From Thermopolyspora sp040678635 (GTDB lineage: Bacteria > Actinomycetota > Actinomycetes > Streptosporangiales > Streptosporangiaceae), in contig NZ_JBFATZ010000008.1 in assembly GCF_040678635.1 (NCBI RefSeq), positions 1 through 64,000 on the forward strand: a stretch of DNA of 64,000 nt. The letters are read 5' to 3'. Below are positions 42,423 through 51,298 of the stretch, piece after piece. Positions within the stretch are counted from its first letter, which is position 1; each line of letters begins with the position of its first letter. The notes below the pieces were generated by a model. The model worked only from the letters and a program-made list of their open reading frames with translations, searched no databases and was not told the DNA's origin. The translations under genes were made by a program, and so were the position numbers.

Positions 42423-42929
42423 ATGCGTACCCGTAGCATCCTTGCCGCCGCCTTCGGCGCCGCCGCTCTGCTGGCCGCCGTCCCGGTCGGAGCGGCGATG
42501 GCCGACCCGGGCAGGCCGGCCGGAAACTACCCGAAGCCGACCGCGACCCACTCGCCGACGCCCACCGCCACCAGCGCGCCCAGCGGCACCACCTACACGC
42601 TGTGCGTGAACAAGCGCACCGGGAATGTCCGCGTCCCCACTCGCTACAAGCCCTGCTACCGCTTCACCGAGAGCAAGCTGACCCTCCTGTCGGCGGCGGC
42701 AGTCGGCAAGCTCACGGGCCCGAAGGGCGACCCCGGTCCGAAGGGCGACCCCGGTCCGAAGGGTGACCCCGGACCTCAGGGCGAGAAGGGGGAGAAGGGC
42801 GACAAGGGTGACACCCCGCAGATCAACAGCCTCGAGATCGACCTCGGCAAGATCCTCGGCAAGTACTCCTGCGCCAACATCTCCCAGGACGCCAAGGTCC
42901 TGAAGTTCGGGTCCTGCAAGAAGGTCTGA
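42423..42929 (+). CDS. Secreted collagen-like triple-helix protein
   Basis: A 168-residue protein; ATG 42423 follows CAGGAG. The signal peptide is residues 1-27 (SILAAAFGAAALLAAVPVGAA). A Thr/Pro-rich stretch and a Cys-containing domain (TYTLCVNKRTGNVRV, KPCYRFTE) precede 11 uninterrupted Gly-X-Y triplets at about residues 99-131 (GPKGDP three times, then GPQGEKGEKGDKGDT). A short C-terminal domain with two Cys follows. The triplets are encoded by 18-bp DNA repeats. The protein is probably a surface or extracellular trimer; its partner is unknown. Confidence 0.88.
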   Translation: MRTRSILAAAFGAAALLAAVPVGAAMADPGRPAGNYPKPTATHSPTPTATSAPSGTTYTLCVNKRTGNVRVPTRYKPCYRFTESKLTLLSAAAVGKLTGPKGDPGPKGDPGPKGDPGPQGEKGEKGDKGDTPQINSLEIDLGKILGKYSCANISQDAKVLKFGSCKKV

Positions 42930-42942
42930 TCTTACGATCATC

Positions 42943-42976
42943 GCAAGGCCGGTTCCGGCGACGGGACCGGCCTTGC
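42943..42976 (+). terminator. Hairpin terminator after the collagen-like gene
   Basis: A perfect 11-bp stem GCAAGGCCGGT/ACCGGCCTTGC with a 12-base loop lies 14 bases past the stop codon. Confidence 0.85.
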
Positions 42977-43425
42977 GCGTTCCCTCATCTATGAGCGGCT
43001 CCCGAGCAACTCGGAACCTAATGATCGGACGTTGGGAGGGATGGCTAACCCCACGGCTAAAGCCGAGAGTCTGCGCCCAAGAATCTGAACCATGTCACGG
43101 CCATCATCACCCCCGGCGCCCGGGCGATGGCCGATCCGGACCACGTCGGCCCACGCTCTATCGAATGCCGGCCACCAAACACGGCATCCGCCTACAGGAC
43201 CCCGACCTCCTATCCCCGTGTGAGATCGCCCAGTGTGACGTGGCCGTTCGTGAGTGCGTCGATCTCCGGGACCCCGAGCAGCTGAAAGATCGGTCAGTTC
43301 ACGTTCGCCTCCCCGCGCTCGGGTTCCGCCCGCCGTCTCCATGGAACGGCCCTCGGTTACCGGTGGAACGCGATGGAACGCCGGAGGTTGTGGCCCTCCA
43401 TTCTCATCAGCGAAAGGTGACCCTC
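42977..43425 (+). other. Intergenic region before the RidA pair
   Basis: About 450 bases. Open frames exist but show no known motif, RBS or coding pattern I trust. The last 20 bases hold the AAAGGTGA site of the first RidA gene. Confidence 0.4.
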
Positions 43426-43809
43426 ATGATCAGAACCCTCGTCTCCACCGACGCCGCGCCGGCCGCGATAGGGCCGTACAGCCAGGCGATCGTCGCCAAC
43501 GGATTCGTGTTCTGCTCCGGCACACCTGGCATCGACCCCGTCACCGGCGAAGTCGCCGAAGGCATCGAAGCGCAGACAGAACAGGCATTGCGGAACTTGG
43601 AGGCCGTGCTGAAGGCGGCAGGGGCGTCGCTGTCCACGCTGGTCAAAACAACGATCTTTTACACCGACGTGGAGGACTTCCCCGTTATCAACGCGATCTA
43701 CGCCCGGTATATGCCGGATCCCGCCCCCGCACGATCGGCGCCGGCCAACGTCGTCCTGCCCCGCGGCCTACTCATCTCGATCGACGCCATCGCGGTCGTC
43801 ACGACGTAA
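43426..43809 (+). CDS. RidA-family protein (YjgF/UK114), copy 1
   Basis: A 127-residue RidA/Rid-family protein starting at ATG 43426 behind AAAGGTGA. Blocks include AAPAAIGPYSQAIVANGFVF, CSGTPGIDPVTGEV, TEQALRNLEAVLKAAGASLS and PARSAPANVVLPRG with the Arg used by RidA to hydrolyse reactive enamines/imines. Trimeric fold expected. A second family member follows 39 bases later, so they are probably co-transcribed. It protects PLP enzymes from 2-aminoacrylate, or acts in a catabolic variant. Confidence 0.9.
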   Translation: MIRTLVSTDAAPAAIGPYSQAIVANGFVFCSGTPGIDPVTGEVAEGIEAQTEQALRNLEAVLKAAGASLSTLVKTTIFYTDVEDFPVINAIYARYMPDPAPARSAPANVVLPRGLLISIDAIAVVTT

Positions 43810-43848
43810 GCGGACACCTGCTCGCCCACTACCAGATGAGCATCCACG

Positions 43849-44229
43849 ATGACCCGAAAAGTAATCTCCACGCCCGAGGCTCCGGAGTACCCCACCTACA
43901 GCCAGGCGGTGAAGGTCGGAAACACGATCTACGTCGCCGGCACGATCGGGGTCGACGTGAAGACCGGCAAGCTCGCCGGGCACACGATTCAGGAGCAGAC
44001 GCGCCAGGCGCTGCTCAACTGCCAGGCGATCCTACGCGCCGGGGACGCCGACCTGAGCGACGTCGTCATGGTCCACACCCTGCTCCTGCGTCCCGAGGAC
44101 GCCGATGGCGTCGTCGAGGTCTTCGACGAGTTCTTCCCCGACGTACGACCGCCGCGCTGCGTGAGCAAGCTGGGTGTCGACCGTCCGGGGATCCTCGTGT
44201 CGCTCGCCATGGTGGCCGTGACGGACTGA
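43849..44229 (+). CDS. RidA-family protein, copy 2
   Basis: A 126-residue homologue of the preceding gene but clearly diverged: TPEAPEYPTYSQAVKVGNTI, VAGTIGVDVKTGKLAG, TRQALLNCQAILRAGDADLS, and PRCVSKLGVDRPG, which has a Cys after the conserved Arg. The divergence indicates different Rid subfamilies rather than a recent duplication. Its substrate may differ from copy 1. Confidence 0.88.
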   Translation: MTRKVISTPEAPEYPTYSQAVKVGNTIYVAGTIGVDVKTGKLAGHTIQEQTRQALLNCQAILRAGDADLSDVVMVHTLLLRPEDADGVVEVFDEFFPDVRPPRCVSKLGVDRPGILVSLAMVAVTD

Positions 44230-44282
44230 GCCGTGCGTTCGCCGATACAGGGGCGCCGCTGGGACGGTGGCCGTCCCTGGTG

Positions 44283-44380
44283 CCCTCCATCGCGTCCATC
44301 TCGGCGTGGAGGCGGGCGAGTTCGGCCAGGATCGTAGCGAGACGGTCCTCGGTGCGCTGTTCCTCGGGTGAGACTCCCGA
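44283..44380 (-). pseudogene. Possible remnant of a MerR-type regulator C-terminus
   Basis: Between the RidA gene and the NB-ARC gene, the minus strand reads GVSPEEQRTEDRLATILAEL then ARLHAEMDAMEG, an amphipathic helix like the C-terminal coiled coil of MerR-family regulators. No DNA-binding domain is attached. The call rests only on this helix pattern. Confidence 0.2.
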
Positions 44381-44400
44381 GCGCCGGGACGCAACCGAAT

Positions 44401-46779
44401 TCAGATTCGGCCAAGGGCGGCATTGACACGCCTTCGCATCGTCGCAGCGCGCGGGTCGGACAGCCGCGACAGCAGGTCCGCCGCCTCGATCCAGTACGAC
44501 CGTGCATCTTCGGTCCTGCCCGCGCCGCTCAGGGCCGTGGCCAGGTTGTCGAGCGCGATGACGAGATTCCAGGTATCGCCCAATTCACGATGGGTTTTCA
44601 TCGCCTGCAGATGAAACTGTGTGGCTTCCTCCGGCTGCCCCAGTTCCCGGTAGGTCTCACCGGTGCAATCGAGGGCCATGGCCTCGCGACTCCTATCCCC
44701 GAGCTTGCGCTGTATCGCAGAAGCGCTTTGCAAGGGGTCAAGAGCCTCGGCGGTCCGCCCGGCGGCACGGAGCACTCGGGCTTGTTCGACCAGCCAGTGA
44801 GCGAGCCATACCTGATTGTGGGCGGTGTGGGCGATGTCGAGAGCATCGCCAATGGAGCGGGACGCCTCCGCGAACAGGCCAAGTTCGCGCTGGGCCCTAC
44901 TCAGAAAGAACAGCGAGTTCCCCTCCTGCGCCCTATCCCCGATCTCCCGCTGAACGATGAGGGCCTGCTCGAGATTGTCCACGGCTTCGGTGAGGCTGCC
45001 GAGCTCGTACAGGGCTTCGCCCAGGTTGCTGAGAAGCAGCGCCTCCCATCGACGAGCACCCAGGTCGCGGAAGATTGCGAGGCTCTGCCGGAAGTAGTCG
45101 ATGGACTTGTCCAGATGCCTGTGGCGCAGACCCAGCAGACCCAACGCGTTCGTGGACACGGCCTCGCCGAATTTGTTGCCGATCTCTCGGCGGATGTTCA
45201 ACGCCTCAAGGTGGTACGTTTCGGCTTCCGCGAGCCTGCGCGCCTGGAAATGGGCCTTGCCAAGACTCTCCAGAACCTCGGACTCACCGTACCGGTTGTG
45301 TACGGCTCTGGCCGCGGCCAGACCGGCGAACCCGGTGATCAACCAATCATCGAAAGCGTTTTGGTGCATATAAATGCTTCGCAGTACTGCCGCGAGTTGC
45401 CAGGATATGTCCTCGAACCCGCTCTGCCCGGCGACCACCGTCGCCGCCATGAGGTTCTCCCGCTCGGTCTCGAACCACGTTCTCGCCTCGGCTTCTCCTC
45501 CGAATACAGGTGGCGGGGTCACCACAGGCTCGGTCAGTGCGACCGTCCGATTGAAGGGCGCCAGCACGACAAGCGCGGCGTCGGACGCATGCAGGTACCA
45601 GGCGAGAACGCGGCGCAATGCCGCCTGCCGGTCGTCTTCTGTTTCCTGATCGCGTACCTGATCTATGGCATACGCGCGGAGAAGGTCGTGCAACTGGTAG
45701 CGATCGGGCCCTATCTGCTCCAGCAGATGCGCGGCCACCAGAACATCAAGGAGATGCTTGACGCGTTGTTCCATCCCCAGCAGCGCACCGGCGACGGTGG
45801 CCTCGAAAACAGGAGTCGGATGCAGACCCAAGAGCCGGAAGAGGCGAGCCGCCTCTTCCGAGAGCGCGCGATACGACCATGCGAACACGGTGCGAACCGC
45901 CTCCGCCTCTTCATCGTCTCCAATGGACAGGGCCTCCCAAAGCGCGGACTCGTCACGCAGATCCTGGATAAGCTCCGATAGCGGCATGAAGGGGCGGCTT
46001 GCCGCGCGTTCCGCGGCGATTCTGAGCGCGAGTGGCAGTCGGCCGCACAGCAGCGCCAACTCCCGGAACTGCTCCGCCGTGTCGTTGACGCGGTAGTGGA
46101 CGGTGACGTTAGCCAGCAACTCGATGGCGTCCGTTTCCGGCAGGATGTTTAGGATCAGGCGCCGCCCACCGTCTCTGACGACAAGACCGGAGAGTCGGTT
46201 GCGACTCGTTACTATCGTCAGGCAACTCGCCGTCCCGGGCAGCAGCGGACGTACCTGGTTACTGTTAGCGGCATTATCAAGGACCAACAGGACTCGCCGG
46301 TCGGCGAGATGGGAGCGGAACAGCGCCGCGCGCTCCTCCGCGTCGTGCGGAATCTCGGCCGGCGGGACGCCGAGCGCACGTAAGAATCGGTCAAGCGCCT
46401 GTTCCGGCGTCACGAGGATGCCCGGGTCGTAGCCCTTGAGGTTGATATATAGCTGGCCATCCGGGAAGTCGCGTCGTACACGATGGGCCCAGTGCAGCGC
46501 CAGGGCCGTCTTACCTACCCCAGCCGTTCCGGTGATGACGACCAGGGATTCGTGCGCCTGGCCTGCCAACAGACCATCGAGTTGTCCAAGTTCCTCCCGG
46601 CGATTGCTGAAATTGCGGATGTCGGCAGGTAGTTGTCGGGGAGGGTCATTGCCCGCCGGTCGCCGCTGGTGGAAATGCACTCCCCCATGAACATCCCTGG
46701 CCTGGACAAACTCGGAAGATCTGAGCTGCTCGGCGCGATTGAGATGCTGAGGCGATTCGTCACGATCATCACGAGTCAT
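44401..46779 (-). CDS. NB-ARC/TPR STAND-type regulator
   Basis: A 792-residue signal-transduction ATPase. A short N-terminus with GGVHFHQ is followed by the NB-ARC domain: P-loop GTAGVGKTALALHWAH near residue 80, Walker B RRVLLVLDNAA near 155, TSRNRL sensor and GRLPLALRIAA (GLPL) motifs. A winged-helix region follows (LHDLLRAYAI), then at least six tetratricopeptide repeats from about 480 to the end. The layout is that of AfsR/GutR-type actinobacterial regulators but without a SARP DNA-binding domain, so output must come through partners. A DUF6879 gene begins just upstream. Confidence 0.9.
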   Translation of the reverse strand: MTRDDRDESPQHLNRAEQLRSSEFVQARDVHGGVHFHQRRPAGNDPPRQLPADIRNFSNRREELGQLDGLLAGQAHESLVVITGTAGVGKTALALHWAHRVRRDFPDGQLYINLKGYDPGILVTPEQALDRFLRALGVPPAEIPHDAEERAALFRSHLADRRVLLVLDNAANSNQVRPLLPGTASCLTIVTSRNRLSGLVVRDGGRRLILNILPETDAIELLANVTVHYRVNDTAEQFRELALLCGRLPLALRIAAERAASRPFMPLSELIQDLRDESALWEALSIGDDEEAEAVRTVFAWSYRALSEEAARLFRLLGLHPTPVFEATVAGALLGMEQRVKHLLDVLVAAHLLEQIGPDRYQLHDLLRAYAIDQVRDQETEDDRQAALRRVLAWYLHASDAALVVLAPFNRTVALTEPVVTPPPVFGGEAEARTWFETERENLMAATVVAGQSGFEDISWQLAAVLRSIYMHQNAFDDWLITGFAGLAAARAVHNRYGESEVLESLGKAHFQARRLAEAETYHLEALNIRREIGNKFGEAVSTNALGLLGLRHRHLDKSIDYFRQSLAIFRDLGARRWEALLLSNLGEALYELGSLTEAVDNLEQALIVQREIGDRAQEGNSLFFLSRAQRELGLFAEASRSIGDALDIAHTAHNQVWLAHWLVEQARVLRAAGRTAEALDPLQSASAIQRKLGDRSREAMALDCTGETYRELGQPEEATQFHLQAMKTHRELGDTWNLVIALDNLATALSGAGRTEDARSYWIEAADLLSRLSDPRAATMRRRVNAALGRI

Positions 46780-46794
46780 GATTTTTGTTGAAGC

Positions 46795-47406
46795 TCAAGG
46801 TCCCGTAGGGGGGTCCAGATGCACGACACATCGGGCCATGAACTCGTCCAGCGGCTCCCCTGACTCATAAAGACGTTCGATGAACTGTTGGCACTCAATG
46901 ATCAGCGCCTTGTCGGTGAATCGGTTCGCGGCGGCCAGCACACCGTCCTCGTCGTAGACCGCCTCGTACATCACGGCCGTGCCCAGCGTGTAGATCTCCG
47001 GCAGCGGCCCCCGCTTCTCGTACGGTGCGACTTCCGCGACGTCGACCACCCTCGTCAGCCCGCCGAACTCATGGCGCAGGGCCAGCAGGTGTAGTTCCCA
47101 CTGGAGATACGGGCTTATCGGCTTCTCGACGATTCGGACCCGGCGATTGATGAACCCCTGCTCCGCAATGCGTTGGTAGTACCGGCTGAAGTCGTCCCGC
47201 TTCTCGTGAATGATCCTGATGGCGCCGTCCCAGTCACCTGCCGCGAACGCGACCCAGCTCGGCTCGAAAGGCTCTTTGAAGACCTGCTGCCGCTCCAGCT
47301 TCCAGAAGCCCGGCGCGCCGGTCTCCCAGAAGTTCTTCTCGAAGTCCGGCCAATAGTCCACCAGTTCGAGTCGCTCCGGAACGGCATCGGAAAAGGCGTC
47401 AAGCAT
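46795..47406 (-). CDS. DUF6879 family protein
   Basis: A 203-residue protein starting at ATG 47406, overlapping the previous gene by eight bases. It has the DUF6879 blocks FWKLERQQVFKEP, WVAFAAGDWDGA, RRVRIVEKPISPYLQWELHL and an acidic C-terminus ending in ESGEPLDEF. The family is widespread in actinobacteria next to DUF397 and helix-turn-helix genes. Its role is unknown, with signalling or toxin-like functions suggested. Confidence 0.82.
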   Translation of the reverse strand: MLDAFSDAVPERLELVDYWPDFEKNFWETGAPGFWKLERQQVFKEPFEPSWVAFAAGDWDGAIRIIHEKRDDFSRYYQRIAEQGFINRRVRIVEKPISPYLQWELHLLALRHEFGGLTRVVDVAEVAPYEKRGPLPEIYTLGTAVMYEAVYDEDGVLAAANRFTDKALIIECQQFIERLYESGEPLDEFMARCVVHLDPPTGP

Positions 47407-47872
47407 CAGGAATGTCCTGTTTGGCTGCGAGGATGGCGGCGCGCGGAATGACGACCAGGCTCTCACCCGGGTCAATGGACACGCCTACGGGCAACCGGTC
47501 CCGATAGCTCGCAGTGAGATCCTGCCCTATGACGGCGACATCTCCGTTGCCGAGTTCCCAGATGTCCGGACAGCTTCCGTCCCCGGAGGTGTCACCCCGC
47601 TCGTGTGGTGATTTGCCCCAGCGCCGCACCAGTTCGGCAGCGGGGTCCGCTTCCCACTTGACGCCTGCCAACAGAACCTCCCGGTCGTCTGACGCGATGT
47701 GCCTAGAATAACTCTGCAACGGCCGGTCGACGAGGATGCGAAATTCGGGAAGCCCGGAAAGCCCATAAGTGAAACGGCTGATAGGGTGAGAACTAAACCA
47801 TCGTCGATGCGACTGTGGGGGTGGGACTTGCCGACCAGGCATTAGATTGCGCTTTTCAGAGCAATCCGGCAC
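47399..47872 (-). CDS. Small actinobacterial protein paired with DUF6879, function unknown
   Basis: Up to 157 residues; the start is uncertain (ATG 47872 or internal ATG 47842). The N-terminal part looks poorly conserved. The C-terminal region (SCPDIWELGNGDVAVIGQDL, then GESLVVIPRAAI) matches small proteins I recall upstream of DUF6879 genes. It overlaps the DUF6879 start, so the two are translationally coupled. Confidence 0.65.
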   Translation of the reverse strand: MPDCSEKRNLMPGRQVPPPQSHRRWFSSHPISRFTYGLSGLPEFRILVDRPLQSYSRHIASDDREVLLAGVKWEADPAAELVRRWGKSPHERGDTSGDGSCPDIWELGNGDVAVIGQDLTASYRDRLPVGVSIDPGESLVVIPRAAILAAKQDIPDA

Positions 47873-47905
47873 CTGGCGGCAAGTATCAAACCTCGGCCGG
47901 GTTGG

Positions 47906-49843
47906 TCAGCGCCGGACGGATCCCGAGACCCGGGCGGTGCCGGTCGGGTCGATGATGGAGACGCTCGCCTGATCGTTCTTCAGTCCGGACAGCACGAGGG
48001 TTCCGCCGCGGCATCCCCGGCCCCCGATGTCGCTCATGCTCAAGGAGATCTGTTGCTCGGTGAGGCTCGCCCGGGTGAGCCGGGCGGTGCAGCGCTGACC
48101 GAAACCCCAGCTCATGGTGGCGGTGTCGGTGCCCTGGACGGACGCCTCGGTGAGGCTGATTTTGATCGGGATCGCGGGGCCTCCGCTCGGGCGGCGAACG
48201 GTTCCGGTCCACTCACCGGCGAAGGTGGGTTTCGGCTCCGGCTCCGGAGGCGGGGACGCGGAGGGTTCCGGGGTGGGCGGTGGTGGTGGCGGCGGTGGCG
48301 GTGCAGGGGTGGATGAGGGCGTTGTCTCCGGCGGCGCGGATGAGGGGGAAGGCTCTGGCGCGGACGTGGCGGAGGGGCCGGGCACGGCCGTGGCGGGGAC
48401 CGTGGTCCCGGCGACCGTCTCCGGACGCTTCACGGGCCGGGTCCGCACGACGGGGGGCGTCGCCCGATGGGGTGTCGGTACGGCTGGCGCGGACGTGGCC
48501 GCCGGGCCGATTGGGACGGCGGGTTCCGTAGGCCACAGTGCCACGATCACGGCCGTCAGGCTCGTTAGCATCGCCGTCCCGAGCGCTACGGCCACGTACG
48601 CTCTGCGGCGGGCGCTGTCTCCCGCCTCCCCGCCGGGCGGGGCGGTGGCGTGTTGCGGGTCGGAGTCGCGCCGCGGGGCGGTGGCGTGTTGCGGGTCGGA
48701 GTCGCGCCGCGGGGCGGTGGCGACGGAGCCGAGGCCGGACTTGCGTCCCGGCTCGGTTGGATCGGAGTGGACGTCGGAGACCCGCCCGGAGCCGGTCTGC
48801 TCGGCCTCCGGTCCTGGGGGCTCGTCATCCGGACGCGAGGTGGAGTCCTCCTCCGCGACGACGGGCACGGAGACCTGCTCGCCGCCGTCCGGCGGTGCCG
48901 GGGAGTCGGACGCGGCTACCGGGCGCGGTGAGGGCGAGGAATCGGCGATCGGGTGTGCCGGTGAGTCCGGCATGGCGATTGGGCGCGCCGGAGAGTCCGG
49001 CACGGCGATCGGGCGGCCCGGGACGGACCCGGTCTGCGTGCCCGTTCGCAGGGCCTGCAGCACGTCGTCGGCCGTGGGCCGGGCCGCCGGATCCTTGCCG
49101 AGGCAGGCGGTCACCAGGTCGAGCAACTGGCCGGTGAGGCCGTCCAGGTCGGGCTGGCCGTACAGGATGCGGCCCAGCACGGCCGGATAGCTTTCGGCTC
49201 CGAAGGCCACCCTGCCCGTCGCGGCGAAGGCGATGGTGGCGCCCCAGCCGAACATGTCGGTGGCCGGGACGATCGTCTCTCCGGCGATCTGCTCTGGGGC
49301 CATGTACGCGGGCGTGCCGATGATGATTTGGCTCGTGGTGGCGGTGTTCTCCAGCAGGCGGGCGATGCCGAAGTCGATGACGCGGAGCCCGTCCACGCCG
49401 AGTAGCACGTTCTGCGGCTTGAAATCGCGGTGGATGACGCCCGCCTGATGGATCGCGGCCAGCGCGGTGGCGGTGCCGACGGCGATCCGGTCGAGTGCGC
49501 CGCCCGACCGGGGCCCCTCCCGCATCACGTAATCCTGGAGCGAAATGCCGTCGATGTATTCGGACACGATGTACGGATGGTCGCCGTCGACGTCGGCGTC
49601 GAGAATGCGGGCCGTACAAAATGGCGCGACGCGGCGCGCCGCCTCGATTTCGCCGCGAAAACGTCGTCGGGCGGTTTCGTTCGCGGCGGTTCGCGCGGTG
49701 AGCAATTTGATCGCCACCTGGGTGCCCGAGGCATCCTCGGCGAGGTAGACGATCCCCTGCCCGCCGCTGCCGATTCGCCCGGTCAGCCGGTATGGACCGA
49801 TATGGCGGGGGTCCGCGGCCTCGAGCGGGCCCGGTCGTGGCAT
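47906..49843 (-). CDS. Transmembrane serine/threonine protein kinase
   Basis: A 645-residue receptor-type kinase. Kinase domain residues about 15-265: glycine loop IGSGGQGIVY, Lys in VAIKLL, catalytic HRDFKPQN, metal-binding IDFGIARL and APE in YMAPEQIAG, all intact. A Pro/Asp-rich cytosolic juxtamembrane region follows. One transmembrane helix near 418-442 (YVAVALGTAMLTSLTAVIVA) leads to a Pro/Thr-rich extracellular stalk and a compact C-terminal beta domain (GEWTGTVRRPSGG, two Cys) that may be the sensor. No PASTA repeats. Substrates cannot be told. Confidence 0.93.
   Translation of the reverse strand: MPRPGPLEAADPRHIGPYRLTGRIGSGGQGIVYLAEDASGTQVAIKLLTARTAANETARRRFRGEIEAARRVAPFCTARILDADVDGDHPYIVSEYIDGISLQDYVMREGPRSGGALDRIAVGTATALAAIHQAGVIHRDFKPQNVLLGVDGLRVIDFGIARLLENTATTSQIIIGTPAYMAPEQIAGETIVPATDMFGWGATIAFAATGRVAFGAESYPAVLGRILYGQPDLDGLTGQLLDLVTACLGKDPAARPTADDVLQALRTGTQTGSVPGRPIAVPDSPARPIAMPDSPAHPIADSSPSPRPVAASDSPAPPDGGEQVSVPVVAEEDSTSRPDDEPPGPEAEQTGSGRVSDVHSDPTEPGRKSGLGSVATAPRRDSDPQHATAPRRDSDPQHATAPPGGEAGDSARRRAYVAVALGTAMLTSLTAVIVALWPTEPAVPIGPAATSAPAVPTPHRATPPVVRTRPVKRPETVAGTTVPATAVPGPSATSAPEPSPSSAPPETTPSSTPAPPPPPPPPPTPEPSASPPPEPEPKPTFAGEWTGTVRRPSGGPAIPIKISLTEASVQGTDTATMSWGFGQRCTARLTRASLTEQQISLSMSDIGGRGCRGGTLVLSGLKNDQASVSIIDPTGTARVSGSVRR
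48641..48712 (-). repeat. 36-bp tandem repeat in kinase juxtamembrane region
   Basis: Two perfect 36-bp copies encode APRRDSDPQHAT twice, just inside the membrane. A looser PDSPARPIA repeat occurs at 48940-49020. The repeats keep frame. Confidence 0.85.
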
Positions 49844-50336
49844 CGCGACTCCTGCGGGACGGTGAACGCCTCATCTTTATCACGCCGCCGTTCATTTCCC
49901 CGGCCTGATCAGCGAACCGTCTGAAACGCCGGATCTGTCCGTGCCCCAATTAATCGGATTTTCGCAAATAAAGGGAGAAATATCGCTGGCGTTCCTCTGT
50001 CGTCACCGCTCGGCCATCCCGAAGCGGATGCGGGCCACCCCGGTCGGGGCGGCCTCGATCAGCCAGGCGTACGCGCCGAGCCCGATCGTCGGACCAGGAG
50101 TTCTGCTGTCGGCGGGATCAGGTAGGGCTGATCGGGTTCGGCGATGACCGTACCGTCCGGTGGGTGCGGCTACCCGTTTCGACCTGGTTTCGGCAGCCAA
50201 ATCGCGGGCCGGTCGGCTTCCGGACGCGGTGACCGACCGGGGCGACACCACAGGCCGGTGTACGGCGCGAGGATGGCCTGCTGCGACAATCTGACGAAGC
50301 ACGATCGTCGGACGAACCAGTGGCGGGACGGTATTC
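49844..50336. other. Divergent promoter region
   Basis: About 490 bases between the minus-strand kinase and the plus-strand ABM gene. AT-rich stretches lie near 49940-49990. No supported gene is seen. Confidence 0.45.
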
Positions 50337-50645
50337 ATGGTCATCGAACACGCCGAGATCACAATCTTTCCGGGCCGGGCGGCCGAGTTCGAGGAGGCGT
50401 TCGAGCGCGGCCACAAGGCGATCGCGCAGTCCCCGGGGTATTTGTGGGCGCGGCTGGTCCGGCAGATCGAGAACCCCGACACCTACCTGCTGCTGATCGG
50501 GTGGGAGTCACTGGAGGCGCACACGGTGGTGTTCCGCGAGTCCGACCTGTTCCAGCAGTGGCGCGCGGCCGTCGGGCCGTTCTTCGCGTCCCCGCCCACC
50601 GTCACCCACTACGACGGCGAGCTGACGCCCGCCGAGGGCGCCTAG
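50337..50645 (+). CDS. Antibiotic biosynthesis monooxygenase (ABM) domain protein
   Basis: A 102-residue ferredoxin-like alpha/beta-barrel protein with the ABM pattern EHAEITIFPGRAAEFEEAFE, SPGYLWARLVRQIENPDTYL, GWESLEAHTVVFRESDLF. These dimers act as cofactor-free quinone-forming oxygenases or as simple heme/small-molecule-binding proteins. It stands alone, convergent with a DUF1349 gene. A polyketide role is not implied by position. Confidence 0.85.
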   Translation: MVIEHAEITIFPGRAAEFEEAFERGHKAIAQSPGYLWARLVRQIENPDTYLLLIGWESLEAHTVVFRESDLFQQWRAAVGPFFASPPTVTHYDGELTPAEGA

Positions 50646-50698
50646 CCTTCGAGGGCCGGGATCAGCCCGATATCACGCCGGCGGATCGTGACGCCGGG

Positions 50699-51298
50699 TC
50701 ACTCGCCGCTTCGCAGGTCGGACAGGCATTTCGGGGAGTACGCGATCTCGTCGAAGCGGGCGGTGCACCCGGGCCCGGTGGGCGACTGGGCCAGGAAGCC
50801 GACCTCGGGATCGCCGTCCAGCGCGAAGTATCGGATCAGGTGCCAGAAGTCCGAGCCGAGCGCGACGTGGAAGGCGAAGGCCGGGCCCAGGCGGGAGATA
50901 CGCAACCGGACCTCCTCGCCCTTGACGGGAATCGAGTTGCAGTCGTCGGACACACCTCGGTTCACCACGGAGACGACGGTGGGACGACCCTGTGGGGAGA
51001 GTTCCAGGCAGAACTTCGCCCACGTGTCCTCTCCGGCGTACAGCAGCAGCACACCGGCGTCGTACGTGGAGGCGAGGTCGGTGGTGATCCGGGCGCTCAG
51101 GGTGAAGTCGCCGTCCAGACGGCCGAGCAGCGCGGGCGCGTTGGCGTAACGGCCTGGGCCGCCGGGGTCGGTGAACAGGTCGGTGCCAGGGCCCGCGGAC
51201 AGGGTGAGCGCGTCGTCGGCCTCGATCCGCCAACCGGCGGGCTGGTTCAGCGGACGCAGCGGGGCCGGGAAGACGGGCAGGAGTATCGGGTCTGTCAT
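50699..51298 (-). CDS. DUF1349 family protein (concanavalin-like fold)
   Basis: A 199-residue protein behind GAGGAGG. The pattern DFTLSARITTDLASTYDAGV, YAGEDTWAKFCLELSPQG, VVSVVNRGVSDDCN and a final GDPEVGFLAQSPTGPGC is that of DUF1349, a jelly-roll domain related to legume lectin/LamG folds. It has no signal peptide. A cytosolic carbohydrate-related role is possible but unproven. Confidence 0.87.
   Translation of the reverse strand: MTDPILLPVFPAPLRPLNQPAGWRIEADDALTLSAGPGTDLFTDPGGPGRYANAPALLGRLDGDFTLSARITTDLASTYDAGVLLLYAGEDTWAKFCLELSPQGRPTVVSVVNRGVSDDCNSIPVKGEEVRLRISRLGPAFAFHVALGSDFWHLIRYFALDGDPEVGFLAQSPTGPGCTARFDEIAYSPKCLSDLRSGE

Noticed and set aside
42973..43425. N-terminal extension of the first RidA protein
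   Set aside because: RidA proteins begin right at the ATG chosen. The upstream residues have no family match and no RBS.
44368..45981. A 537-codon plus-strand frame opposite the NB-ARC/TPR gene
   Set aside because: No motif or ribosome site, and the minus strand has full NB-ARC and TPR signatures.
50337..50645. ABM monooxygenase as a polyketide tailoring enzyme
   Set aside because: It is isolated from the cluster by the border scar and about 13 kb, with housekeeping-type neighbours.
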